In this document: piece after piece, positions 52,460 through 61,923 of the stretch
Layout of the letters: the number at the start of each line of letters is the position of its first letter
How positions within the stretch are numbered: position 1 is the first letter of the stretch
NCBI GenBank assembly: GCA_031841125.1
Contig: CM063109.1
Span: forward strand, 6,486,321-6,550,320
DNA: 64,000 nt
Origin: Acanthococcus lagerstroemiae
Lineage: Eukaryota; Arthropoda; Insecta; Hemiptera; Eriococcidae
Direction of reading: 5' to 3'
Translations under genes and position numbers: made by a program
Notes under the pieces: model-generated
What the model was told of the DNA's origin: nothing
Databases searched by the model: none
The model's input: only the letters and a program-made list of their open reading frames with translations

Positions 52460-53545
52460 TGTATAACTATCTGGATTCAAATCATCCGGGGAGTGAACAG
52501 GCGAGATTCAGAAAAGGCTTCTCAACTGTAAAGAATATTTTCGTTGTGAGCCAAATTATTGAAAAAACACACGAATATGATGTAGAAATTGAAATATTTT
52601 GCATAGGCTTTCATGAGACAGTTGATTCAGTGGATCATAAGTATATGTTAAAAGTACTGGAAAATAAGGGAATTGAAAGTGGGTTTATTAAAGTCATATA
52701 CAGAATTACTATGCAAATTCAAGTGCAAGAGCTAGCCTTAAAAGCAAAGGGAGGGAATTCAAAATTGGGAGCGGAGTTCAGCAAGGGGATACCTTGTCGC
52801 CAAACCTCTTCAACTGCATTTTGGAAGATGTATTTCGCAATCTGAAGTGGAAAAAAAGGGGACTAAAAATAAATGGAGAATTTCTAAGTAATTTAAGGTA
52901 CGCAAACTATATTATCTTATTTACAGAAAATAGTAAGGAGTTGAAGAAAATGGCAGAAAAGCTATTGAGGGAATGCAAAAAAAGCTGGCCTCAAACTGAA
53001 TGGTAGCAAATCAAAAATAATCGGAAGAGTGGAAAGAAAAAATCTAATAATCGATGAGCAAGAGATAGAAGAGGTAACAGAATCGAATATCTGTGGGACA
53101 GATTATTAGTTTCGAAGAAAGAGATAAAGGAATTATGAGGGCGTATTAAACAGGGGTGGAACAACCTCTGGGCATTAAAATGTATTTTTTGCCGGAATTT
53201 CAACACCTTCCTCAAAATGGAAACACTAAATAGCTCAACGGTACCAGCCCTCAAGTATGGAGTACAAACCTGGTCCCTTACAGGAGACAAATCGTGAAGC
53301 TACAAATTACGTTCAGATCTATGTTGAGGAAACTTCCAGGACTACGATGGGTAGACAAAATCTCAAATGAAAAACTGTACGAAATGGCTGGAGGCGAGGA
53401 TATAGGATATAATGTCGAACAATTTAAGTGGAAATATGTGGGGCATCTGGCGAGGGCAGATAGCAACAAATAGGGAGTAAAAGTACTCAACTATGGATAC
53501 GCTGCAAAGAAAAAGAACGATAGGTAGGCCAGTAACTTGAAAACC
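52460..53545 (+). pseudogene. RTE-like LINE, 3' piece after gypsy element 2
   Basis: Resumes YNYLDSN, then ARFRKGFSTVKNIFVVSQII (RT fingers), a palm block FHETVDSVDHKYML, GIPCRQTSSTAFWKM in place of GxxQGdxLSP, LRYANYIILF in place of the FADD motif and the ALKYGVQTWSLT thumb block. A frame-shifted C-terminal region (GGEDIGYNVEQFKWKYVGHL) follows. The catalytic YxDD/FADD aspartates are mutated to AN, so the LINE was dead. It ends near 53,545 before the inner inverted repeat. Confidence 0.75.
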
Positions 53546-53566
53546 TGCTGAAATCAACTACTCCTT

Positions 53567-53805
53567 TGCAATGCATTATGGTTTCAAACACAAATATTTA
53601 TTTTCTGAATGAAGCCTCGCTTTCATTACACGGGGCATCCAGAAGATGCTACTTACATCTGAAGGTTCTTTGGTACACTGTGAGCCTCCTAATTTTGTCA
53701 CAGTGCATACATCTTTATGTTTGTACTGTATTACAAAGCACATACATGTATTTTTTACAGTCTACTCAATGAAAGTGGACCTATCACCTTGAGCCTCTTC
53801 CAGGG
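53567..53805 (-). repeat. Inner inverted repeat, right copy
   Basis: Reverse complement of 41,862-42,095. Together they enclose the satellite, the broken LINE and gypsy element 2. Confidence 0.8.
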
Positions 53806-54149
53806 GCGGATAAGTCATAGGGCGATTCGGGCAAATGCCCGGTGCGCCGCCGCCTGCATTTATAAAATACTTACAAAAATGAAATAAGCGTATGTTGCGA
53901 CGACAGTCGAAAAACGTGCGGCGGCGCTGATCAATTTAGAGAGAAATAATGAGATTGAAAAATTTTAATGGGCAGACACATTTTGCGCCGTTTGTCGACC
54001 AAACGTGTGCGTGTGTGTGAGTACCTCCGCCCATTTTTGGGCATACGCCTCCACGTAGCTTTTCCAATTTTTTTTATCCTGCGCTTATCTTTGCCACCCA
54101 GGGCCCCAGTTCTCTGACGAGAACGTGGAACTGAAAGACGGAAGCTATT
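53806..54149. other. Non-coding, with a hAT-like MITE end
   Basis: Starts with CAGGGGCGGATAAGTCATAG followed by GGGCAAATGCCCGG, the usual 5' end of a hAT-like MITE. The right end is not recognisable; at ~54,120 the satellite copy begins. Confidence 0.4.
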
Positions 54150-54880
54150 GTGGACTTGAGGGGTGAAGCCCGCCCTGAACTCTGGAAATCTAATTCTCGA
54201 TTCTTCAAATTTCTGAATTCTTTTACGTAAACCTCCCCTTTTTTCAACTGCTACATTTTGTACACTGGAAACGTGGACTCGCGCCCCCAACACCAAAAGA
54301 GTATACTTTCGAGTTTTTGTTGGTGAACTTTATTTTTCTTGATTGAAATAATTTGTGATTCCGAGGGGTTGACCGCACCCCAACTCCGATAATCAGATTC
54401 TTGATTGTAGATGTTGAAAAACAATTTTCCATAAGCCCCTTATTTTTAATCGAGATCTTTTGTGGATCAAGTAATAACTCTCCCACCTACGACGAAAATC
54501 TAAAACTCGATTTTCCAGCATCTCAATGTTATTCTTGGTGAACGTCTTACTTTTTCAATTTAAATAATACATTAACCCTCTTCTAATAATTTACGTTTGT
54601 TTTAATAATAGTTAGATTATAGCAGCAAAAGGCAATAACACTCTCAGTAAATAAAAATAATAATATAATATTGTGAACCCGATGGATTGTCTCCACCCCA
54701 ATTCCGCAAATCTAATTCTCGATCTTTCAGCCTCTCAAGATTATTCATGGTTAATTTTTTTCGATTCTGATCTATTGTGGATCTGTTGGGTTGACCCCGA
54801 CCCCAACTTCGGAAATTGAATTCTCCATTTGGTCGGCTTAAGAAATAATTTTCCGTGAGCCCCTGTTTATTTTTTTGTTC
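54150..54880 (+). repeat. Direct duplicate of satellite segment 42,830-43,440
   Basis: Same monomer order as 42,830-43,440, including the unusual AT-rich insert with TAATTTACGTTTGTTTTAAT and the CTCTCAGTAAATAAAAATAA block. It is on the same strand as the main array although it lies in the mirrored half of the block. Confidence 0.85.
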
Positions 54881-55254
54881 GAAGTCTTTTAAAGAGTCAT
54901 AAGGTATATCAGAACAGTGAAATTTGTAGCCGTAATAGTATTTAACTCACAAATCATTGATTTATGTAGTATTTTTATGTTCTTGAATTTCTCTCTAGGG
55001 ACCATAACTAGAAATTTCAGAAGGGAACGTATACTCAGAAGTCCGAAAAATCGTAAAAAATGGTTACTCGATCGATAATGAATTAAAATGGAGTAAAGCC
55101 TAAACAAAATTCAATTTTTTGCATGTAATAGGGTATATTTTCTATATTGTTTTTCATATGTAAAGTAGATAAACTGACTTCTGAATAATATTAATACATT
55201 TGTTATGACATAACCTGTCATATTTAAAATCCATAACTAGAACTGCGCATGTAG
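54881..55254. other. AT-rich non-coding stretch
   Basis: I see nothing supportable in it. Confidence 0.4.
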
Positions 55255-55980
55255 AAAAATGAAGTTTCCCGCTCAAGAACCCTTCCCCTCAAGACCCCCT
55301 CCACGGGACAAGAACCTTCCGCACCATGGCCTTCATTCGCCTTCCCGGCCGCCTCTCTCACCAAGAACTTCCTCCTCCACCAGGACCCTTTCCTCAATAT
55401 TACCCCCTCCCCACTCGGGGTCTTTACGCTCCTCTACAGTCACCTCCACCATCGTGGTTTTCCTCCCCTTTAGGAGCTGCCTCCTCTACCATGAGAGTAC
55501 CTCTTACATCCCCGGGCCTTTATCTACCGAAATTTTACTGCCCCTCTAGGATCCTCACCCACCACTACTTCCTCCTTCCTCAATTGCCACCCTCTCCTAC
55601 TTAGGATTTCCTCCACCACAAGGACCTCGCACCCACCACTACTTCCTGTGCTTCATCTCCTTTCAGAGCCCCTGTCCTCACTATGGCCCTCCAACCCCCT
55701 TGAAGATCCCTGACCACACCCAGGAGCTCTCACAACCATGACCACTCCTCCCCCGAGAGCCCTTCCCCCTCAAGACCCTACCCCGCCACCAACCCCTCCT
55801 GCACAACGGCCATTTCTCTCCGAGGTCCCCTCTCTCACCAAGGACTTTCTCCTCCACCAGGTCCTCTTACTCCCACCCCACCCAGAGACTTCATCTCCGT
55901 CCACAGCCCACGTCCCCACAGGGGCCCTCTTTCCCCTTTAGGAGCTGCCTTCTCAACCATGAGCCCCCTCCTGAGGGTCG
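55255..55980 (+). repeat. Pyrimidine-rich degenerate repeat
   Basis: About 725 bp that are strongly C/T-rich on the plus strand (CCTCCTCCACCAGGACCC, CCCTCAAGACCCT, TTTCCCCTTTAGGAGCTGCC recurring). Loose repetition with period about 30-70 bp. Pro/Ser/Leu-rich frames in all three phases result from composition, not from a gene. Confidence 0.55.
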
Positions 55981-56039
55981 GCTACCCCTGGAAAATTGAG
56001 CAATCAAGGGGTAGGGTAGGCAACCTGCAGCGACTTGTG

Positions 56040-56640
56040 ATCTTGAAAATTATGAGTAATTATGTCATTTTATGTCTTTTTATGTCGGTTATGTCTTACA
56101 ACTTGGAGATCTTATATGTCAGAACAGATTATGTCCTTAAAAGTAGCTGATCTGCCCCTGCAATTTTTCGGGTTCTTAAGTAGGCAACCCGCAGTGTGTT
56201 TTTTTTTCTCCCGGAGGCAGTGGCGGTGGCGGATTTTACTTTTTTCGTATCTTTTATGTTAGAACAGATTATGTCCTTAAAAGTAGCTGATCTGCCCCTG
56301 CAATTTTTCTGGTTCTTGAGATAGAGAGATGTCTTTTTTTATGTCTTATCATGTCGGTTACGTATGTCTTAAAACTTGGAGATCTTTTATGTTAGAACAG
56401 ATTATGTCCTTAAAAGTAGCTGATCTGCCCCTGCAATTTTTCTGGTTCTTGAGATAGAGAGATGTCTTTTTTTATGTCTTATTATGTCGGTTACGTATGT
56501 CTTAAAACTTGGAGATCTTTTATGTTAGAATAGATTATGTCCTTGAAAGTAGCTGATCTGCCCCTGCAATTTTTCAGAATTTTAGATAGTCAACCCGCAG
56601 TGCGTTTTCTTCCCATGGAGGCGGCGGCGGCGGCGGTGGC
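56040..56640 (+). repeat. Tandem ~134-bp repeat, about four units
   Basis: AGAACAGATTATGTCCTTAA and AAGTAGCTGATCTGCCCCTG recur at ~56,113, 56,258, 56,394 and 56,528. Intervening parts are TTTTTATGTCTTATnATGTCGG and AACTTGGAGATCTTnTATGT. Two units carry a (GGC)n/(GGT)n cluster (56,215 and 56,618). Confidence 0.8.
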
Positions 56641-56699
56641 GGCGAATTTTACTTTTTTAGTATATAGAGAGATAATAATAATAATAAATAAAAAAACTA

Positions 56700-57790
56700 G
56701 GGTTTTGGGTAGGTGAGCCATGCCAGTTACCCCGCCCATGTGAGGGCATAGGTTTCCACCATCTCTCTCCATATGTCACGGTCTCTCGCCAATCTTATCC
56801 ATCTTCTCCCAAGCTCCTTAAAGTCGTCTCTCCAGCGTAGCATCCGTCGTCCCCTTGCACGTTTATGGGCATATGGGGTCCAGTCGGTTGCAGTCTTATG
56901 CCATTTGAAGTTCTTTTCCATCATCAGGTGCCTCGCGTATTTCAATTTTAATTTTCTGATCATGTAGCCAATATCCTTTACATTAATTCTTTCTTTGATG
57001 TCCAGAAACTTATTTTTGTCTTTAAGTTTGATTTTTAGGATGCTCCTAAACATTGAATTTGGCATAACTTTTAACTTCTTTAAATGTCTTCTAGCTATTG
57101 GCCACATCTGGGCCCCATGTGTTGCCACTGGGAGCACACAAGTACTTACGATTCTTACTTTTGTTTTAATTTTCATGTTGCTTTTAAAAATATGTTTTGT
57201 GCCCAACATGCTTTCCATGAGTTATTTATACAAATTTTAATTTCCTTATTACTTCTGTTTTTGAAAGATACAGTTTGTCCTAAGTACTTGTATTCATCGA
57301 CCATCTCGAGTTCTGCTGCGCTGGATCAAAGCTATTTGTCCTTTTTCCCATCTTTCGTCATAATTTTGGATTTCCCCAGGTTGATTGATAATCCTACATT
57401 AGCCCCTTGTTGTGCCAAATCTTCTATCATTATATTTACCTCTTCACTGTTTTTACCTATTGATACGATGTCATCGGCAAATCTGAGATTATTAATCTGC
57501 ACCCCATCTATCTTCAGCCCGTAATTATGCTACTCCAATTTTCTGAAAAGATCCTCCAGTACGGCATTAAAGATGTTTGGTGACACTGGATCTCCCTGTT
57601 TGACTCCCCTACCCACCTTAAATGTATACCATTTTTTGTCCAGTGAAATATACGCTACCGAGTTTTGGTATAAATTTTCTAGTATGGTTATTGTATTTTC
57701 GGGAACTCCTTTTGCGATGCTAGAGCATTCCAGGCGCTACGGTGACTGATATAGGGAATCAAAGGCCTTATTAAAATCGATGAATGCCGA
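56700..57790 (-). pseudogene. RTE-like LINE fragment, right-arm copy
   Basis: Mirror of the left-arm fragment and more complete. On the minus strand: FIDFNKAFDSLYQS near 57,780, GDPVSPNIFNAVLEDLFRKL, LRFADDIVSIG, then an uninterrupted C-terminal 163 codons (57,218-56,727) with VRIVSTCVLPVATHGAQMWP, a KYARHLMMEKNFKWHKTATD stretch and the WRDDFKELGRRW...ETYALTWAG end. It is followed by (TAA)n at 56,670-56,690. A stop separates the palm from the C-terminus. Confidence 0.8.
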
Positions 57791-58014
57791 AACGGTATAA
57801 TGAAGCAGAATTCCGAATTTTAAACAATACATTTTTTTTGAGCGGATGAAGTATAGAAGGAACTGGTTCGGAGCGACGTTATTTTTCATCTTTGTGTTAT
57901 GTAGAACATCGAGATTCGAGAAGGAACGCGATGTAAAACACGACTTCTTTCCTCGAGCTGGAGGAGTCATTCATGCACATGCGCATATAGAGAGTCGAAG
58001 TAACTTACAATTTT
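57791..58014 (-). repeat. Right arm: unique segment, inner part
   Basis: Reverse complement of 40,553-40,775 with scattered differences and small indels (for example GAGCGGATGAAGTATAGAAGG against a shorter left-arm version). Confidence 0.8.
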
Positions 58015-58755
58015 AATCAAAACAAATTTTTGATGAGAAATCATTTATAGGTACATTGGAATACCTAATCGAATTAAATTTTCAATATGATTTGATATAC
58101 CAATTCATATGAGAACCAATATCGACACATATACTTAATTTCTCTTCTGGGGTACCCCAGTATCAAAACAACGAAAAAATTTAAAGCAAGTATGCCAAGG
58201 ATCTGTCAAAAATTTTGTTGTTACTTGATTATAATATTTAGCGATGTCGCTCGTCAGGCCTGATGTGATAGGCACGAAAATTAAATACATAAATATAAAA
58301 ATACATCTAACTTCTTAACCTTCTAAGGTTCTTATGGTTTGTAAGCACGTTGGTAAATACCTATGAGCGAGGATGACGAGGGGGGAAGAATAAGTAATAA
58401 GTTTATATAAATGCCCGAGAAGTATGGTACTGTAGGACAGGCTATTATTCAAATATGAAGAAGAAATTAGAAAAAAGTGAAAACGTAGCCCGCTGGCTAC
58501 ATACTTCAGGATTGTACATACGAAGTTTCAAAGAAATAAATTGAAAATTGTAGGAGAAAACAGGTGGCGCGTAATGGTAGTCCGCTGACATTTTCACCAA
58601 AAAAGATACCTGATTGCAAAATACATTTCCAAATCAATGGAGAAGTTTCAAACAGTTGTTTTGAACGTATAATATTTATAATAAGTTTTATTTAAATGAA
58701 ACTTCGTTTTTCTTTATTTTTTTGAAAATTTTATATGAAAAATATCAGGAATTTG
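58015..58755. other. ~740-bp insert present only in the right arm
   Basis: Splits the mirrored segment at a position where the left arm has only ~25 bp (ATAATCTTATCTTACTATAT). AT-rich, no recognisable gene, termini or target duplication. It could be an insertion in the right arm or a deletion in the left. Confidence 0.6.
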
Positions 58756-58974
58756 GATTGAAAATTTATATTATATTATATCTACCTAACTGATTAGTCA
58801 ATACCTAGGGGGGCGGGGCGGTGATTAATAGGGTGAAAGTATAAATCAGGTCCAAGGACGTGCAAACAATTACATTTCTCCCCATTCCCATTCCCACCAA
58901 GGATTACACCTAATACCTTTTGGTATAACTCATTTCTATCTTGCCTCTTGTTTATTAATGTAATACTTCCAGGA
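58756..58974 (-). repeat. Right arm: unique segment, outer part
   Basis: Reverse complement of 40,321-40,530, including ACCTAGGGGGG next to GATTAATAGGGTGAAAGT. Confidence 0.85.
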
Positions 58975-59820
58975 GGAAGCAAGCACAAACGACGAAAGTT
59001 GAAGCACAAAGAAGCACAAACGAAGCACAAACGATGAGCAAATTTTCAGGTCTCCACCTTACTAAGAACAAGCTTTGTTGAAATCATTTCGCCAGCCCCC
59101 CTTTTCATTTTTTGAATATCTTCGGGATGAGGGGAGCACAAACGATGAAAGTTGAAGCACAAAGAAGCACAAATGAAGCACAAACGTTGAACAAAATTTC
59201 AACCCCTAACTCCACCCTGGGGGCTCTCATTTCACCAGCCCCCCTTTTATTTTTTTAATATCTTTTGAATGGGGGGAGCACAAACGACGAAAGTTGAAGC
59301 ACAAAGAAGCACAAACGAAGCACAAACGATGGGCAATTTTTCAGGTCTCCACCTTACTAAGAACAAGCTTTGTTGAAATCATTTCGCCAGCCCCCCCTTT
59401 TTATTTTTTGAATATCCTCGGAATGAGGGGAGCACAAACGACGAAAGTTGAAGCACAAAGAAGCACAAACAAAGCACAATCGATGAACAAATTTTCAACC
59501 CCTAACTCCACCCTGGGGGGGCTCTCATTTCGCCAGCCCCCCCTTTTCATTTTTTGAATATCTTTGGAATGGGGGAAGCACAAACGACGAAATTTGAAGC
59601 ACAAAGAAGCACAAACGAAGAACAAAATTTCAACCCCCAACTCCACTCTGGGGGGGCTCTCATTTCACCAGCCCCCCCCCTTTTTGTTTTTTTAATATCT
59701 TTTGAATGAGGGGAGCACAAACGACGAAAGTTGAAGCACAAAGAAGCACAAACGAAGCACAAACGATGGGCAAATTTTCAACCCCCAACTCCACCCTGGG
59801 GGGGCTGGCGAAATGCACCT
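58975..59820 (-). repeat. Right arm: six ~148-bp units, order A'-A-A-B-A-B from outside
   Basis: Mirrors the left arm unit by unit but lacks the last A-B pair. The outermost unit ends GGGGGGGCTGGCGA, followed by AATGCACCT, an inverted copy of the 9 bases at the left junction (AGGTGCATT). Confidence 0.9.
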
Positions 59821-60860
59821 TGCATTCGTCCGGGTTTCCCGATTGACTCGCAATGTGTACAGGGTTTGTGATTAGGATTTCGATTTCGGTTTGAGTTCGT
59901 ATTTGTGCGGAACGAGGATGATGTTAAAGAGGATGGAGTTTTAGACGAACGAGAGACTACACGGTCGATTTGATTTACTTTACTAATTAAATCGTTGGTG
60001 GTTTTAATCTTATCACGTTCAAAATATGAATGCCATTCATAAGGAATGCCGGCAACAACAATCATAATACGTGAGAGTTCGGGTAAATCAGGATCGCAGT
60101 CTGCTAGTAAGCTAAGTTTCTTAATAACGTACTCACTGATCGAACCTCGTAAATATTTGTAATTTATGGCATACGACGAGTCTGACCAGCCTCGGGTTGC
60201 AAAATAATCGAGAAAGGATTTCTTCCAAATATCCCATGTTGCGGTGCCGTGAAGCGTCCAAGCCATGTTGAACCAATCCAGCGCGATACCGTCGGTAAAT
60301 AGACGAAGTACTTCACAATTTCTTTCGGTTGGGATGTCTAGACGCAGACATTCTTGTTCCAGATTTCCAAGCCATGTCTTAGGATTTGGAGTGGAACCAT
60401 TAAATCTTTGAATTATGGCGTCCTTCATGATCGATTGGAGAGGTTTCTGTTTAGTTGGTGCGGGATCAGGAGTGAGGAGTGATTGTAGATTCATTATTTG
60501 AAGATTTCTCTTCCAGGTACTCGCCAGCGAAGCAAGCGTTTCCGTCAGCGTCAAAATATACGTTTTTGAGCTCTCCCGGCAAGGTGACGAAAACTTTTCG
60601 GTATTGATTTCGGTTTTTGATCGCTTTACTTGCTCCATTTATAGGTGAGAGTTTAGTGAGCTCCGAATGACATCGTTGCAGTGGTTGAAGCGTAGGAGGA
60701 AAAAGGAAGACTTCCTTGCAGTTGTCCTTCTGCATACTCTGTACCATATGGATTGTAGATTTAGATAGTTATTAGGATCCGGACCGGCGGTGATGCAAAA
60801 TCGTACGCGAATCACGGACGTGTCGATCGTTGCGGAAGCATTTTTGTCGCAAAGAGACAT
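59821..60860 (-). pseudogene. gag N-terminal part of gypsy element 1
   Basis: Homologous to element 2 gag but in three frame segments: ~60,860-60,740 (VIRVRFCITAGPDPNNYL), ~60,740-60,490 (FPPTLQPLQRCHSELTKL, VYFDADGNACFAGEYLEEK) and ~60,500-59,821 (PLQSIMKDAIIQRFNG, capsid-like SFLDYFATRGWSDS, knuckle start CTHC). Two frameshifts separate them. The knuckle is cut by the 20.66 kb block after GKPGRM and resumes at 39,159. Not functional. Confidence 0.88.
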
Positions 60861-60891
60861 TGTTCATTGGATTCTTTACACTCGTAAAAGG

Positions 60892-60903
60892 AAGTTTTCG
60901 ATT
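60892..60903 (-). promoter_or_regulatory. Putative self-priming site of element 1
   Basis: AATCGAAAACTT directly adjoins the 5' LTR on the minus strand. Its TCGAAAACTT is the exact complement of AAGTTTTCGA inside the LTR (60,932-60,923). Same position and nearly the same sequence as in element 2. Confidence 0.5.
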
Positions 60904-61188
60904 TCTAAGACGAAATTATCTTTCGAAAACTTTATTCGTAAACGATGCAAAATAATACAGAGAATCGAAAACGAAAGTCGAATTACAGGCGTAAAGAACG
61001 TGGGACGTAAGCACGAAATGTGTAACGCATGATCGAAAAGAAGTATCGATACTAAATTGATATTATAGATGGCGAGGGAACTGAGAAAGACAGATACACC
61101 AGGTGAAAACGTGCGTAGCTGATAAGCAGGATTGAACATGATTAGTGAGAGAGTGTGAGTCGGGCGGAGTAACGGTTTTCGCATTACA
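60904..61188 (-). repeat. 5' LTR of gypsy element 1
   Basis: 285 bp; matches the 3' LTR except for one substitution (GTATCGA versus GTATGGA) and a 10-bp stretch GTGGGACGTA absent from the left copy. Confidence 0.92.
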
Positions 61189-61192
61189 TATG

Positions 61193-61762
61193 TAATATAT
61201 AATACCTATTTTATTTTTACCGCCGAACAACTCAGCCATTTATTTTACGATTAAGTGGCACTACAGTTGGAATTACTTCAATATTTATTTTAAAAATATG
61301 ATGGGAAATGACTGTCGTCCACTTAAATTTCAAAGTCGAAGATTTGTTTCGTCTGGTGATGATGAGTTTAAGTGATACATAATCTGCGGTACCTATAAGC
61401 CTCAGTATCGTCTGTACACTATATATAAGAAGCCCCATTTCCTACAATTGGCGAAGAAACTTGAAATAAAAAACAATATTTTCTAAGTAATTATTTAAAA
61501 GCAAAAGAAAAACAAATTTTCGTCAATTGTAACAGATACTTCTTTAAGTAAATTTATTTTCATTTCTGTCAATTCAGTCATACTTATTAAACTTGTATGA
61601 GTCAGTTTTAGATTACCATAATCTCTACTGAAATGGCTCTAGTTACAAAAGTTGTACTATTAGGATGACTATCCTAGGGGCTTTGAGCTCAATCCCCAAA
61701 AGTAGGAAGAAGCCCGCTGAATTACTTTTTTTGTTATAACGAAGTTCGTTCAATTTTTCAGC
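61193..61762. other. Non-coding, upstream of the second regucalcin-like gene
   Basis: AT-rich. The minus strand of this stretch shows no gene. The TTTTTCAG acceptor at 61,755-61,762 implies a 5' UTR intron, so the promoter of the downstream gene may lie further left, possibly on the other side of gypsy element 1. Confidence 0.4.
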
Positions 61763-61763
61763 C

Positions 61764-61923
61764 ATGTCGGTGAAAATCGAACAAATATCGACGAATCAGC
61801 TAGATCTTGGCGAAGGACCTCATTGGGATGCGAAAACTAGAAAGCTATACTTCGTTGATATCCTTTGCAATTCTATACATCAGTACGATCCCGAAAGCAA
61901 CAAACATACATGGGCTAGAGTTG
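61764..61923 (+). CDS. Regucalcin/SMP-30-like paralog, first coding exon only
   Basis: ATG two bases after an acceptor (CAATTTTTCAG) opens 53 codons starting MSVKIEQISTNQ, then LDLGEGPHWDAKTRKLYFVD, IHQYDPESNKHTWARV, ending in phase 1 at G|GTTAGT. The length, phase and position of the exon end match exon 2 of the gene at 26,597. The metal-binding Glu of GEGPHWD is present, unlike in that gene. I found no second exon in the remaining 2 kb: either the intron is long or the gene is broken. The R1-like LINE at 63,105-64,000 lies in this intron or beyond it. Confidence 0.8.

Larger units (their letters stand above)
39160..59820. mobile_element. 20.66 kb foldback-like composite block
   Basis: Inserted in element 1 gag, with TGCATT directly repeated at 39,154-39,159 and 59,821-59,826. 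Removing the block with one TGCATT copy restores the gag frame. The ends are inverted: TCGCCAGCCCCCC on the left, GGGGGGGCTGGCGA on the right. Arms of tandem ~148-bp units continue inward as a mirrored unique segment and a mirrored LINE fragment with (ATT)n tail (about 39,160-41,770 versus 56,660-59,820). The core holds another inverted pair, a satellite, a broken LINE and gypsy element 2. No transposase is visible, so it would be non-autonomous. The arm structure recalls Drosophila foldback elements. Superfamily unknown. Confidence 0.8.
35535..61188 (-). mobile_element. Ty3/gypsy element 1, split by a 20.66 kb insertion
   Basis: LTRs at 35,535-35,809 and 60,904-61,188 are flanked by the 4-bp duplication TATG (35,531-35,534 and 61,189-61,192). 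The element runs on the minus strand: 5' LTR right, then gag (60,860-59,821), the foreign block (39,160-59,820), gag end (39,159-38,958), pol (to 35,923), polypurine tract and 3' LTR. Without the block it is ~5.0 kb. The LTRs differ by one substitution and a 10-bp deletion in the left copy, whereas the coding region carries two frameshifts and two TAG stops. Confidence 0.92.

Noticed and set aside
55259..55941. Proline-rich frames in several phases
   Set aside because: Explained by C/T-rich composition; all three frames are open and none has a domain.
39160..59820. Maverick/Polinton or giant virus-like element
   Set aside because: Size and inverted ends fit, but no protein-primed polymerase, packaging ATPase, capsid or protease gene is present, and the only integrase belongs to the nested gypsy element.
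39160..59820. Palindrome formed in place inside gag
   Set aside because: The direct TGCATT repeat and clean gag restoration indicate insertion, and the arms are more diverged than the host LTRs. The 9-bp inverted flank copy keeps a minor doubt, reported as a separate finding.
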